A model generated the notes under the pieces. It had not been told where the DNA came from. It did no database searches and saw only the letters and a list, made by a program, of their open reading frames with translations. 64,000 bases of DNA. It comes from Verrucomicrobiia bacterium. GTDB lineage: Bacteria; Verrucomicrobiota; Verrucomicrobiia; JABWAM01. The DNA lies in NCBI GenBank assembly GCA_028687435.1, contig JAQUAF010000002.1, positions 148,021 to 212,020 of the forward strand, in the 5' to 3' direction. Positions 26,169-35,044 of the stretch are shown here, piece after piece. Both the position numbers and the translations under genes were made by a program. Positions within the stretch are counted from its first letter, which is position 1; every line of letters begins with the position of its first letter.

Positions 26169-27401
26169 ATGGCTTCCAGAGAAATTAAACATCTTGACAT
26201 GATATTTGAATGTGTGTTGGCGCATCCTCCAGCGCGGGCAGGGGTGCAAATGCGGCCTGAGCGGGAATTGGCCGGGCTTTTGGGAAAGGAACGGCATTTG
26301 GTCCGGACTGCGCTTGGGCATTTGGTCAAGAAAGGGGTTTTGGTGCGCATGAGGGGAAGCGGCACATTTGTAAGGCGCACCTTGCAAAACTCATCCCCAT
26401 CGTCCGATGTATTGACTTCGCTGAAGCTGACTCCCTCCGATTTTTTTCTGAAAGGGAACGAAAACGGAGGAGGTGTCAATTTTCCCGTTGCCCGGCAACA
26501 GTTGCATCTTGGGCTGATTGGCGATCTGAAGTTGCAGCATCCTTCCAGCCAGAAGATGTTGTCGGAATTTCTCCGGCAGGTTGCCGGGAAAGGTCATCGT
26601 CTGACGGTCTGTCCTGTTTTTCAAAGCGAGGCGGCGGACTTTCAAATGCCGGTGGTTGATCAGATGGCAGATGCTCTTAAGAACTACTCCTGCGACGGTT
26701 ACATTGTTCTTGCGACATGGGCGGATCTTTTTCTTCAGGCGGTTGGCGGACGGTGTCCTCCTGCGGCTTTTTTCTGGACCGGGGCCTGTTCCGCCATTCA
26801 TGAACCCCTTTTTCAGATTGATGCAGGCGAGGCCGTTGAGAGGGCTGTGGCCTTGTTTCACCGGGAAGGGCGGCGGCGTGTTGCCGTGATCAATCTGGAA
26901 AAACCCGAGCCCCATTGCCGGATTGAATCCACGGCCTATGACCGCGCAGCCGAACTGTCGGGGCAATCGTATCGCCTGCTCAAAAATGTGCCGCTGAATC
27001 CGGAACAAATCATGGATGCCGTCGCGCGGATGATGCGCGAGCCGGAACCTCCCGATGCGCTTTATGTGGCCGACGACACGCTTATGCCCGCGGTCGCGTC
27101 CGCCCTGGACAAGGCCGGAATCCGGCCCGGATTTGACTTGGGAGTGATTTCTCACAGCAACCGGGGCATCCCTTTGCCCGCCGGGACGGATTGGAGCCGC
27201 CTTGAGTTCAATCTTGAATCGTTTGTCTGCCTGATCGTCGAGCATTTGGTGAAAACCATCCAACAAACCGATGTCCCCCCCGTCAACCTGAAGCTCCAGG
27301 CGAACTGGCGGGCGGGGGCGACACATGGTCTTAAGGAAAATCGTGGAGGTGATGAGTCTGCGGATCCAGCATTCGAGAGAAATGAGCCGCTTTTCAATTG
27401 A
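26169..27401 (+). CDS. Transcriptional regulator: GntR-type winged helix plus LacI-like ligand-binding domain
   Basis: About 410 residues. The N-terminal winged helix has the GntR pattern: MRPERELAGLLGKERHLVRT, ALGHLVKKGVLVRMRGSGTF. After a linker the C-terminal 270 residues resemble the periplasmic-binding-protein-like sensor of LacI repressors (LGLIGDLKLQHPSSQKML, FHREGRRRVAVINLEKPE, PDALYVADDTLMPAVASAL). This hybrid architecture (AraR-like) senses sugars in several phyla. It is the first gene of the AT-rich locus and probably controls the pseudopilin and hydrolase genes behind it. The longer frame starts with TTG inside the promoter, so I use the ATG at 26169, which appears leaderless. Confidence 0.82.
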   Translation: MASREIKHLDMIFECVLAHPPARAGVQMRPERELAGLLGKERHLVRTALGHLVKKGVLVRMRGSGTFVRRTLQNSSPSSDVLTSLKLTPSDFFLKGNENGGGVNFPVARQQLHLGLIGDLKLQHPSSQKMLSEFLRQVAGKGHRLTVCPVFQSEAADFQMPVVDQMADALKNYSCDGYIVLATWADLFLQAVGGRCPPAAFFWTGACSAIHEPLFQIDAGEAVERAVALFHREGRRRVAVINLEKPEPHCRIESTAYDRAAELSGQSYRLLKNVPLNPEQIMDAVARMMREPEPPDALYVADDTLMPAVASALDKAGIRPGFDLGVISHSNRGIPLPAGTDWSRLEFNLESFVCLIVEHLVKTIQQTDVPPVNLKLQANWRAGATHGLKENRGGDESADPAFERNEPLFN

Positions 27402-27434
27402 CACCTGCCGCCCCTTCGACAGAATTTATAACAT

Positions 27435-28100
27435 ATGAAATCATCCAGCCGCATTGAAAAAAACGGTCGTGTTGCATTCACACTTATTGAAATGCTTGTT
27501 ATGATTTCCCTATTACTGGTGCTTATGGCTTTTTTGTCGCCAGGTCTCAAGTCGGCGAGAGATTCAGCAAAAAGCATTCAATGCATAAACACACTGCGGC
27601 AATTTCATTTGGCTGTTTTGCAATATTGCCAAGACAATGAAGAATGGCTGCCGCCTCGATATGACTCGGATGGTTATTGGTGGCCCCAAACCTTGGTGAG
27701 GCATAATTATATCAAAACAAAAATGCATTATGGATTTTATACTCTTTCCAATCCGAATTGCAACGGAATCTTTGCCTGTTCCAGCGAGAAGGGCGTCAGC
27801 GCATACGACGGCACAATGACTGGATGGCATGGAAGTCATTATGGTTTTAACATTTATTTAAATTCAACATCGGCGCCTGGGGCAAAATTATGCAAATTGA
27901 TCGATATGCAGCAAGTTCATTCAAAATATGTTTTAATTGGAGACTGCAGTGGATCTCTGCGTTTGGGATTGTCGATTGCCTCGGGAACCGGGGCATTCAG
28001 ACATCATGCAAAAATGAATGTTGTATTTATGGACGGCCATTGCGATTCCATAGAGCCATCTGAAATGTTGGATTCATCTAACACCATATGGTTGCCATAA
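27435..28100 (+). CDS. Type II secretion pseudopilin-like protein (FTLIE prepilin signal, H-X9-DG-like tail)
   Basis: 221 residues. A short basic leader is followed by the type III signal sequence AFTLIEMLVMISLLLVLMAF, the prepilin-peptidase site and hydrophobic helix; Ala rather than Gly precedes the Phe. The mature part starts KSARDSAKSIQCINTLRQFH, as in PVC pseudopilins, and ends HHAKMNVVFMDGHCDSI, the H-x9-D-G motif of DUF1559-type proteins. Prepilin-type proteins of this kind are numerous in Lentisphaerota and Planctomycetota and often sit next to glycoside hydrolase genes. It lies 33 bases after the regulator and 42 before the giant hydrolase. I infer a locus-specific pseudopilin or surface adhesin; direct evidence for secretion is lacking. 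Confidence 0.85.
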   Translation: MKSSSRIEKNGRVAFTLIEMLVMISLLLVLMAFLSPGLKSARDSAKSIQCINTLRQFHLAVLQYCQDNEEWLPPRYDSDGYWWPQTLVRHNYIKTKMHYGFYTLSNPNCNGIFACSSEKGVSAYDGTMTGWHGSHYGFNIYLNSTSAPGAKLCKLIDMQQVHSKYVLIGDCSGSLRLGLSIASGTGAFRHHAKMNVVFMDGHCDSIEPSEMLDSSNTIWLP

Positions 28101-28142
28101 ATGCAGCATGAAACTGGAAACCGGTCTTTTTCAATTGGATAG

Positions 28143-31100
28143 ATGAAACATATGAAAAACGTATTGCAACGCCAGACTTTTTCAAAAGATTTGAGATTAA
28201 AGGCGCCCTTAATCTTATCCATGGCTCTCTTTGCAATCACGACAAGATTATGGGCGGTGAACGACTATGGCTCCAAGTACTGGTCTCCAACGGATGAAGT
28301 GGAAACGCCTCATATTAAATGGACAAAACCGGACGCCCAAGGGCCTTTGAAAGTGCTTTTTATTGTGAGCAGGCTGGGCATGCGCGAAGTTGTCGAACTG
28401 GCTCAACGAATGGATTTGCAGTATACAGTTTTTGCTGTTGGTGGCCAAAATTATAATCTTTCAGGATTCAACAGTTTTCTTGCTGTTAATCAATATGAGC
28501 CCGACCGTGCGCGAGATGAAGACTCGATGAGCGATGAGTTTGAGAGCAAGCTTGATGGCTCGTACGATTTGATTGTGGCCGGCAATGTTAATTTAAACAC
28601 ATTTCCCCTCTTTGTCCGATATAAGCTGATGAAAAAAGTAAAAGATGGGATACCCTTGGTTTTTTCAGGCAAACCCGACGAATATTTTAAGCGTGCAACA
28701 GTTAAAAAGATAAAAATTGAGTTGCCGGCGTTGATTCCCTTCAGAGGGTTGCCGGCTTTTGCTGGCTATAAAAGCAGATCGGAATGGCTTGGCGCCACTG
28801 TCGACTATGCCGAGTTTGGCAAGGGAAAAATACTGACCTTGAGAGGATATGGCATTCCATGCGGCTTGCAAGAATTTACACCTGGCCCGATGGGAGATTT
28901 TCTGGATCCTAAATTTGTGGAATATGATTATTATTTGGCATGGCTTGGCCATCTGTTGAGGTATGCGGCAGGACGGAAAATTGTCCGTGTGACAGGCGAT
29001 GATTATATAAGGGCGGATCGAAATAGCTTGAATAAGGTGCAATATTTTATTGCAGGATTAGAATGCAGAAAAGCAACTTGCTCATTCGTTTTTCGCAATG
29101 AGGACAATCGGGTGATCAATGCCCAGGAGAAGCAGATCAGTCTTTCTGACGAAGGAACGGCGGTGGAGTTTGAGTTCCCAAAATCGCCATCTGGGCGGTA
29201 CTTTGCAGATTTGTGGGTGAAAGAGAATGGGAAAACATGGGGTTGCGGATCTTCATTTATCGAGTTGACTGGAAGTCCCTTCATTCATTCGGTTGATCTG
29301 AGAAAAAGCTATCGTGCTGCAGAGAGAATATCCGGAAAAGTTACGATAGACGCCAAACAAGGAGAGGACAGTCTTGTTCTTGTTTTGCGGCAGTGGGATG
29401 CTTTCGGACGCATGGTTGCAGAATCGCGGATGGATGTTCCTTCGATCCAAGCCCATCGGATGCAGGAAATTGACTTTGCCTTTTCGGGACAACCTCCACT
29501 GACCATCGTCCAGTATTTAGAAGTGGAGTTGAGAAGAGGAGGGGATATCTTTGAAAAAAGAAAGAAAGTGTTTTTGATTTCGGATCTTTTTCCCAAAGAT
29601 GATATTCGATTGATTGGATGGTGTTGCTGGCAAAAAAACAGAAGATCTTATCTGGCCTACCGTATGTTCGATGAGATCGCCAAGGCTGGATTTGACACCC
29701 AGTATGAAAGACAGTTTAACGAAATTCCATTTTTATATAATCTTTTTAATTTGGCCTACGCCACCCATGTGTCGCCTGAACCTGGAAGGGCAAAACATGT
29801 CCGCCAGCCGTGTCTGACCGATCCGGCCTATGGGAAAAAGTTGGCAGAGCAATTGACAAAGTGTGCGAAGCAAACAGGGCCCTTTTCCACCGCCGAATTT
29901 TCAATGGGCGATGAGTGCCGCTTTGGAGAGGGGAAAAATGAAATTTGTTTTTCACCCACCTGTGTGGCCTCTTTTCGAAAATTTTTGTCCGAAGAGTACC
30001 GTTCGATCAATGTCTTGAATCAGGAATGCGGCACAGCGTATAAAACATTCGATGAGATTGTTCCGATCGTCTTGGAAACAGCAAAAAAAGAAAGGAGATT
30101 CCAGCCTCTTTGGGTCGATTTTCGACGCCACATGGAAACCGTTTGGGCCGGGATTTATTCCTATGGCGCCGAGGTGATTCGAAAGGTTGCACCCATAGCC
30201 CGGGTCGGATATGAAGGCAGCGATACTTTCATCAACAGCTATTGTGCGTCTGATTTTTATAAGTTGATGAAAGTTTTACAGGTGAACAACACCTATGATG
30301 GGGCTTTTGTGCCTTACGCGGTAAAATGTTTTGCTCAGCAAAAGTCACTCATAGGGCTTGGTTGGTATGGCGGATACAATCGCACGAGGTGTGCGGAATT
30401 CCAACGATATATAGCGTGGCGTCATTTATTTCGTGGAGCAAATTCATTTTGGATTTTTACAGCCGATGCTTGCGGACAGCAACCCGTGATGGCGCCGGAT
30501 TTGTCTTTGTATGATTTTTTTAAGCCCAACGCAAATGAGTTAAAAGAAATTAAAAACGGGATAGGAAAATTGCTGATGACCGCAAAATATGACGATGACG
30601 GCATCGCCATTCTGTATTCGGCTTCCAGTGTGCATGTTTCGACACTGACCGAGCGGTTGCCGGCAATGGAGAATGTTTTGAATGCGCTGACTCCTTTGTT
30701 TGAGGATGCCGGCTGCCAATTCAGGATTATTTCATATGAGCAATTGGCTCAAGGCGAACTTAAACGGAGCGGGGTCCGTCTGCTATGGCTTCCCTATGTT
30801 CAAGCGATGTCTCTGAAAGAGGCGGAGGAAGTCAGGGCTTTTGTTGAAAAAGGCGGGACGGTTATTGCCGACTTGCGTCCAGGAGTGCGGGACGAGCATG
30901 GAAAACCCTATTCCGAGGGCGGGACATTGGATGATGTTTTTGGGGTGAAGCAAAAGACCGAAGGGCCAATAGCAACAAAGGGCAAGGTCCATATTAAGCT
31001 TGGAAATTGGTCGAAAACCTTGATGGAAATTGTTGGCGATGGCTCGCTTGAAGTGCGGAATGGCAAGGCTCATGCCGTATTGAATGGAGAATATCCAGCC

Positions 31101-31853
31101 TTGATGATCAATTCTTACGGAAATGGAAAGGCAATTTTACTCAATTTTTCCCTCGCTGATTATGCCGCCGTGGCTGGTTTGTTGGAAAATAGCGCAGTCA
31201 AGGCGGGAGAGAATTCTTCCGGCATCCAGGAATTATTTGAAGTACTGGTTGAACAATCGAAAATTACGAGGCCGATAAGACAGCAGCATGAAGTGAGGGG
31301 AACGCGTTTATATCGGTTTGCCCACGGTGGTCTTGGTTATCTAGGAATTCTCCAGGAATTGCCCGAACCTCCTGCGGCCTATGTGGCGGGTGAGGCCGCT
31401 CCGTTGAATGGGAATCCGGGAATATTGGAACTGAAAGAAAAAAAACATGTATACGACATGCGCCTTGGAAAATATCTTGGCCACACAGATCGTATAAAAA
31501 CCATGATTGAGCCGGCGAAAGCTCTGATGTTCGCCTTGTTGCCGTATAAAGTGGAAGGCGTCAAAGTGCGCATGCCGAATCTGATTGGCCAAGGCGAAAT
31601 ATTCAAATTTGACGCGGAAATAGAGGGAGCAAGTCGTCCCGGTCTGCATGTTTTTCATGCCGACTTGGTGTCGCCAGAAGGCGAAAAGGTTCCCTGTTAT
31701 GGCGACAATTTTATAGGTCATGATGGAAAAGTTGAGGGGAAGATCCACTTGGCGCTTAATGAGCCGGTTGGAGAATGGAAATTTTTGCTAAAAGATGTGG
31801 CAACAGGTATAACTGCGACTGGCACCTTTGTGGTTGAAAAACGCAAGGAGTGA
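28143..31853 (+). CDS. Large exported GH42-like glycoside hydrolase
   Basis: 1236 residues with a signal peptide (RLKAPLILSMALFAITTRLWA). Apparent order: an alpha/beta domain like a Rossmann or amidotransferase fold (VLFIVSRLGMREVVELAQRM, about 65-275), a beta-sandwich (about 290-500), a TIM-barrel-like catalytic domain (about 510-800), a second amidotransferase-like domain resembling the GH42 trimerisation domain (AILYSASSVHVSTLTERLP, VRLLWLPYVQAMSLKEAEEV, FVEKGGTVIADLRPG), and a C-terminal beta-sandwich. Candidate catalytic Glu residues lie in FSMGDECRFG (about residue 591) and VGYEGSDTF (about 692). GH42 enzymes are beta-galactosidases; distant relatives in PVC bacteria have no known substrate. 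It is AT-richer than the core genes. Confidence 0.65.
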   Translation: MKHMKNVLQRQTFSKDLRLKAPLILSMALFAITTRLWAVNDYGSKYWSPTDEVETPHIKWTKPDAQGPLKVLFIVSRLGMREVVELAQRMDLQYTVFAVGGQNYNLSGFNSFLAVNQYEPDRARDEDSMSDEFESKLDGSYDLIVAGNVNLNTFPLFVRYKLMKKVKDGIPLVFSGKPDEYFKRATVKKIKIELPALIPFRGLPAFAGYKSRSEWLGATVDYAEFGKGKILTLRGYGIPCGLQEFTPGPMGDFLDPKFVEYDYYLAWLGHLLRYAAGRKIVRVTGDDYIRADRNSLNKVQYFIAGLECRKATCSFVFRNEDNRVINAQEKQISLSDEGTAVEFEFPKSPSGRYFADLWVKENGKTWGCGSSFIELTGSPFIHSVDLRKSYRAAERISGKVTIDAKQGEDSLVLVLRQWDAFGRMVAESRMDVPSIQAHRMQEIDFAFSGQPPLTIVQYLEVELRRGGDIFEKRKKVFLISDLFPKDDIRLIGWCCWQKNRRSYLAYRMFDEIAKAGFDTQYERQFNEIPFLYNLFNLAYATHVSPEPGRAKHVRQPCLTDPAYGKKLAEQLTKCAKQTGPFSTAEFSMGDECRFGEGKNEICFSPTCVASFRKFLSEEYRSINVLNQECGTAYKTFDEIVPIVLETAKKERRFQPLWVDFRRHMETVWAGIYSYGAEVIRKVAPIARVGYEGSDTFINSYCASDFYKLMKVLQVNNTYDGAFVPYAVKCFAQQKSLIGLGWYGGYNRTRCAEFQRYIAWRHLFRGANSFWIFTADACGQQPVMAPDLSLYDFFKPNANELKEIKNGIGKLLMTAKYDDDGIAILYSASSVHVSTLTERLPAMENVLNALTPLFEDAGCQFRIISYEQLAQGELKRSGVRLLWLPYVQAMSLKEAEEVRAFVEKGGTVIADLRPGVRDEHGKPYSEGGTLDDVFGVKQKTEGPIATKGKVHIKLGNWSKTLMEIVGDGSLEVRNGKAHAVLNGEYPALMINSYGNGKAILLNFSLADYAAVAGLLENSAVKAGENSSGIQELFEVLVEQSKITRPIRQQHEVRGTRLYRFAHGGLGYLGILQELPEPPAAYVAGEAAPLNGNPGILELKEKKHVYDMRLGKYLGHTDRIKTMIEPAKALMFALLPYKVEGVKVRMPNLIGQGEIFKFDAEIEGASRPGLHVFHADLVSPEGEKVPCYGDNFIGHDGKVEGKIHLALNEPVGEWKFLLKDVATGITATGTFVVEKRKE

Positions 31854-31975
31854 AAATGCATGGCACATTTTAATTTTGACGCGGGCATTATGTATTGTGA
31901 GAATTCTTGATTTTTCTTGGAGCCATTGCGATTGCTTGCCTTATTGGCGTCTTTGGCATGGCCGAACATCATATT

Positions 31976-32953
31976 ATGATAAAACAAATGGTTTTTTTGA
32001 TAATTGCTTTTTGGATAACGGCGTCGTGTCTTGCGTCTGATGTCCGTCGAATTTATCCCTGTTATCGGCTGACGCAAACACCTGCATTAGACGGGAGGTT
32101 GGATGATGTTTCCTGGAAAAAGATTCCGGAATCCATGGGGTTTTATATGTGCAGTGGCACGGGAAAAAAATTTGCAATGAAGAATCAAACATCGTTTAAA
32201 GCGGGTTGGACTCAAGAAGCGCTTTATTTTGCAATTCGCGCTGAAGATTCCGCCCCAGAGCAAGTGATTTCGAAAAAAAAGCATGCAAAAATTTGGCAGG
32301 ATGACAGCGTGGAATTATTTTTTTTGCCCCCTGGAGCTCAATCTTATGCCCATTTGGCTGCAAATTGCACGGGAGGCCGATTTTTCGGGCATGGGAAAAA
32401 AAACATGGATTGGGAGGCAAGATTTTCGATTGGATCTCAAGAATGGTTTATGGAATGGCGCGTTCCATTCAGGGTTTTAATGGACAATCCCCCTTCTGAA
32501 GGGCAGGAATGGCTTGTGAATGTAGGCAGAAACATTCCTGCCGGTCCCGTGGAAGAGCGTTTTACTTGTTGGCCCCTTTTGAAAAAGGGATTTCATGATG
32601 CAGAGCATTTTGGAATATTTGTTTTCAAGAAAAATCCTGGCGAACAAGTTCGCGAGGAAGAAAGAGAGATTAATCGCGCTTATATGAATTATATGAAAGA
32701 AGAAATCGGGAAATTGGCCGGGATCGCCAAAAAACATATAAATGACCTCATGGAGATTCGGAAGATTAGGGGGCCCTGCGAGGAGGTGGAGAAAATGCTG
32801 AAGGCATGGGATCAGGCGCTGGCCATAACAGCTCAGGCCACGACTGATTTGCAAAAACTTTCTTTGGTATTTCGTGAATGTGTCGACCTGAAAAGCAAAA
32901 GCAGAAATTGTTTGGGGCGCGAACGACTTGAAATTTTATTTAATGAGAACTAG
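31976..32953 (+). CDS. Exported CBM9-like (carbohydrate-binding family 9 fold) protein
   Basis: About 325 residues. A signal peptide (MIKQMVFLIIAFWITASCLA) precedes a CBM9-like domain: TPALDGRLDDVSWKKIPES at its start, then FKAGWTQEALYFAIRAEDS, HAKIWQDDSVELFFLPPG and WFMEWRVPFRVLM. The family binds the reducing ends of glycans, or acts as a heme/sugar-binding sandwich in related proteins. The C-terminal 100 residues are charged and helical. The frame can be extended upstream to a TTG at 31907, but the ATG at 31976 gives the best signal peptide. It follows the large hydrolase and probably helps bind the same glycan at the cell surface or in the periplasm. Confidence 0.65.
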   Translation: MIKQMVFLIIAFWITASCLASDVRRIYPCYRLTQTPALDGRLDDVSWKKIPESMGFYMCSGTGKKFAMKNQTSFKAGWTQEALYFAIRAEDSAPEQVISKKKHAKIWQDDSVELFFLPPGAQSYAHLAANCTGGRFFGHGKKNMDWEARFSIGSQEWFMEWRVPFRVLMDNPPSEGQEWLVNVGRNIPAGPVEERFTCWPLLKKGFHDAEHFGIFVFKKNPGEQVREEEREINRAYMNYMKEEIGKLAGIAKKHINDLMEIRKIRGPCEEVEKMLKAWDQALAITAQATTDLQKLSLVFRECVDLKSKSRNCLGRERLEILFNEN

Positions 32954-33169
32954 GCAAATCACGTCGGTTTTTATAGACTCGGGAGCGGCGTCAAACTGCC
33001 AAGGAGCGCATCATTGAATGCGTATCGCACCATCGAATATGCCGCGAGAATCGGATGGAAAAAGGGACAAATTGGAACCGGTCTTTTTAGTGAATGCACC
33101 TTCCCAATGCGCTTATCATGGAAAAAATACCTGTGTAATGACGCGCGAATTCATAATGCGCCGGAAAAA

Positions 33170-34237
33170 ATGAAAAGTGGTTTTTGGCTTTTGGAGAGGT
33201 TTTTAAATTTTCCTTTTTCCAAGGTCGCAATAACACTGATTTTTGCAATGATTTCAAACGGGATTGCAGAAGCCAGTGTCAGATTTAATGGAAGAAATGA
33301 CGCTATCGTGCTGAAAGAATTCACAACGGAAGGCATGAGCGCTGTCACGGTCATGATGTGGGCAAAGGGGGAATATGCAGTCGGGAATCTTGTTCGTGGA
33401 TCGATTATTATTCATTTTTCATGCGGTCCTGGATTTTATTTGTTGAGCCAGGACAGAAAAGAAAGCGGATATCTTGATTGGGGCAAAGAGATTGCAGACA
33501 GCAAACGGTGGCGGCATTTGTCAGCGGTGTGGAGTGCTCCATCCAATGGCGATGGAATGATGAAATTATATTCTAACGGCATAAAGCAAAAGAAGGATCT
33601 ATTGTATGGCGGAGGTGCGTCGGGAACATTGGGTGACAGGCGTTTGATCATTGCTGGAGCGTTTAACTGCAACATCGGGCCGTTTAAAGGACAGATTGAA
33701 GACCTCCGGATTTTTAATCGGGCGTTGTCGGATGATGAAATTTTTGCAGTATATGCGGGGAATAAGTCGGAAGAATTATTAAAAGGCTTAGTATTATGGT
33801 ATCCAATGAAAAATATAAGCGCTGAATTGAGAAGGGATAACAAGCGCTGCATGATCCTAGACCAGTCAATGAATGGCAATCATGGGGGCATTATGGGCGA
33901 TCCTGTTTGGTTGGGCGCCGTTGAGGGAGTGGATGCGCAGATGAGGCAAGACCAGATTATTGCGGCGCAAAAATGGTTGGATGTCAAACGACGAGATGAT
34001 GAAGAAGTGCGAATTCTTTTGGCAAATTGGTTTGAAAAACATTTTGATGGCTCGGAAAAATGGCGCAAGCGGTTCGAGGAGTTGAATCAAGGCCGGGGTG
34101 TGAGCAAGATGCATGCGGCGACATGGTCGCTCGATCGTTTGCGCGGATATAGGGAACTCTATGGCGAGATTGGATTGAAGGAATTGTTTGATGATTTAGA
34201 TTTTTGCGGTCGTCGTGTTGAAATGGAGGGAAAATGA
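33170..34237 (+). CDS. Exported LamG-like (concanavalin A-like lectin) protein
   Basis: About 355 residues. An N-terminal signal sequence (FPFSKVAITLIFAMISNGIA, ending EAS) leads into a LamG/concanavalin-like beta-sandwich: ASVRFNGRNDAIVLKEFTTE, AVTVMMWAKGE, KRWRHLSAVWSAP, LIIAGAFNCNIGPFKGQIED, LRIFNRALSDDEIFAVYAGN. That last stretch is the characteristic end of LamGL domains. The C-terminal 100 residues are helical and charged, with no match I recognise. The frame extends to 33014, but the first 52 residues lack any signal and the ATG at 33170 supplies a good one. The stop overlaps the next ATG (ATGA). Confidence 0.65.
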   Translation: MKSGFWLLERFLNFPFSKVAITLIFAMISNGIAEASVRFNGRNDAIVLKEFTTEGMSAVTVMMWAKGEYAVGNLVRGSIIIHFSCGPGFYLLSQDRKESGYLDWGKEIADSKRWRHLSAVWSAPSNGDGMMKLYSNGIKQKKDLLYGGGASGTLGDRRLIIAGAFNCNIGPFKGQIEDLRIFNRALSDDEIFAVYAGNKSEELLKGLVLWYPMKNISAELRRDNKRCMILDQSMNGNHGGIMGDPVWLGAVEGVDAQMRQDQIIAAQKWLDVKRRDDEEVRILLANWFEKHFDGSEKWRKRFEELNQGRGVSKMHAATWSLDRLRGYRELYGEIGLKELFDDLDFCGRRVEMEGK

Positions 34238-34761
34238 AAAAAAGAAGGTTGATTTATAATTGGGATGGATTTGATATTTCCCATTTATGTGATTATCCCA
34301 CCAGCGTGAGGGCTGTGGCTGGAAAACGTGAGGAATCCTCTGTCGAGCTAAAGGACCGTTATTGTTATATGGCGCATGAGATTTGGTTGCCTGTTTGGAG
34401 GCCAGATGAGGCCATCTGGCAGAAAATTATTTTCAGGGTGACCGATGACTTGGCGTCCAATTCCAATGCCAGAGCAAAACTTGTTTTCAAGCTGACGCAT
34501 GTCGTTTCGGATGACGAAATAAAAATTAGAATTAATGGGCAGGAGATTCCCGTGGCAAAAATTGAAAAAGAAGCATTTCCGAAAGATCGGGATGCCCCTA
34601 AGAGACCGCCTTACTGGCAATATTCCATTTTATTGGACGGTGGTGTGGCTCGAATGGGCATAAATGAGCTTTCGATTTTTGTCGCCCATAGCACGAAAGG
34701 TCATAATCATGATGCGATTTCCATATGTGAGGTTGAAGTTATTGTTGAATATTCAGCCTGA
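34234..34761 (+). CDS. Unknown protein translationally coupled to the LamG-like gene
   Basis: 175 residues with no signal peptide and no transmembrane helix. Its start codon overlaps the stop of the LamG-like gene (ATGA). The sequence is beta-rich: KIIFRVTDDLASNSNARAKL, KIRINGQEIPVAKIEKEAFP, YWQYSILLDGGVARMGINEL and HNHDAISICEVEVIVEYS. A motif of the kind L..G.N.L.I......G is common in galactose-binding-like sandwich domains attached to GH2/GH42 enzymes, and I suspect such a fold. Lacking an export signal while coupled to an exported protein is odd: it could be a C-terminal domain split off from a longer protein, or a cytoplasmic partner. Confidence 0.55.
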   Translation: MKKRRLIYNWDGFDISHLCDYPTSVRAVAGKREESSVELKDRYCYMAHEIWLPVWRPDEAIWQKIIFRVTDDLASNSNARAKLVFKLTHVVSDDEIKIRINGQEIPVAKIEKEAFPKDRDAPKRPPYWQYSILLDGGVARMGINELSIFVAHSTKGHNHDAISICEVEVIVEYSA

Positions 34762-35044
34762 TCGGGTGGCTTGGTAATCCCTTCATGCGATTCCTGATGC
34801 GGATAATAGCTTTCAACGGTCAAGCTTTTTTTGAACTTTCTCCTCTCATCTCTCGCATGCGGACAAGCTCCAGGTAAAGGGAACTTGCCGGATCAAGGTT
34901 TGACATGGGGTGCATCCCCCAAAAAATGTTGCACTAAATAAAAGGCCGAATCACGATGAAAAAGGACGGGCAAATTTTTATTGTCGGTTTGGCGTTGCTG
35001 GGCATGCGGAGTTCGACCGGTCGTGCCCCATTTCCATAAGTATT

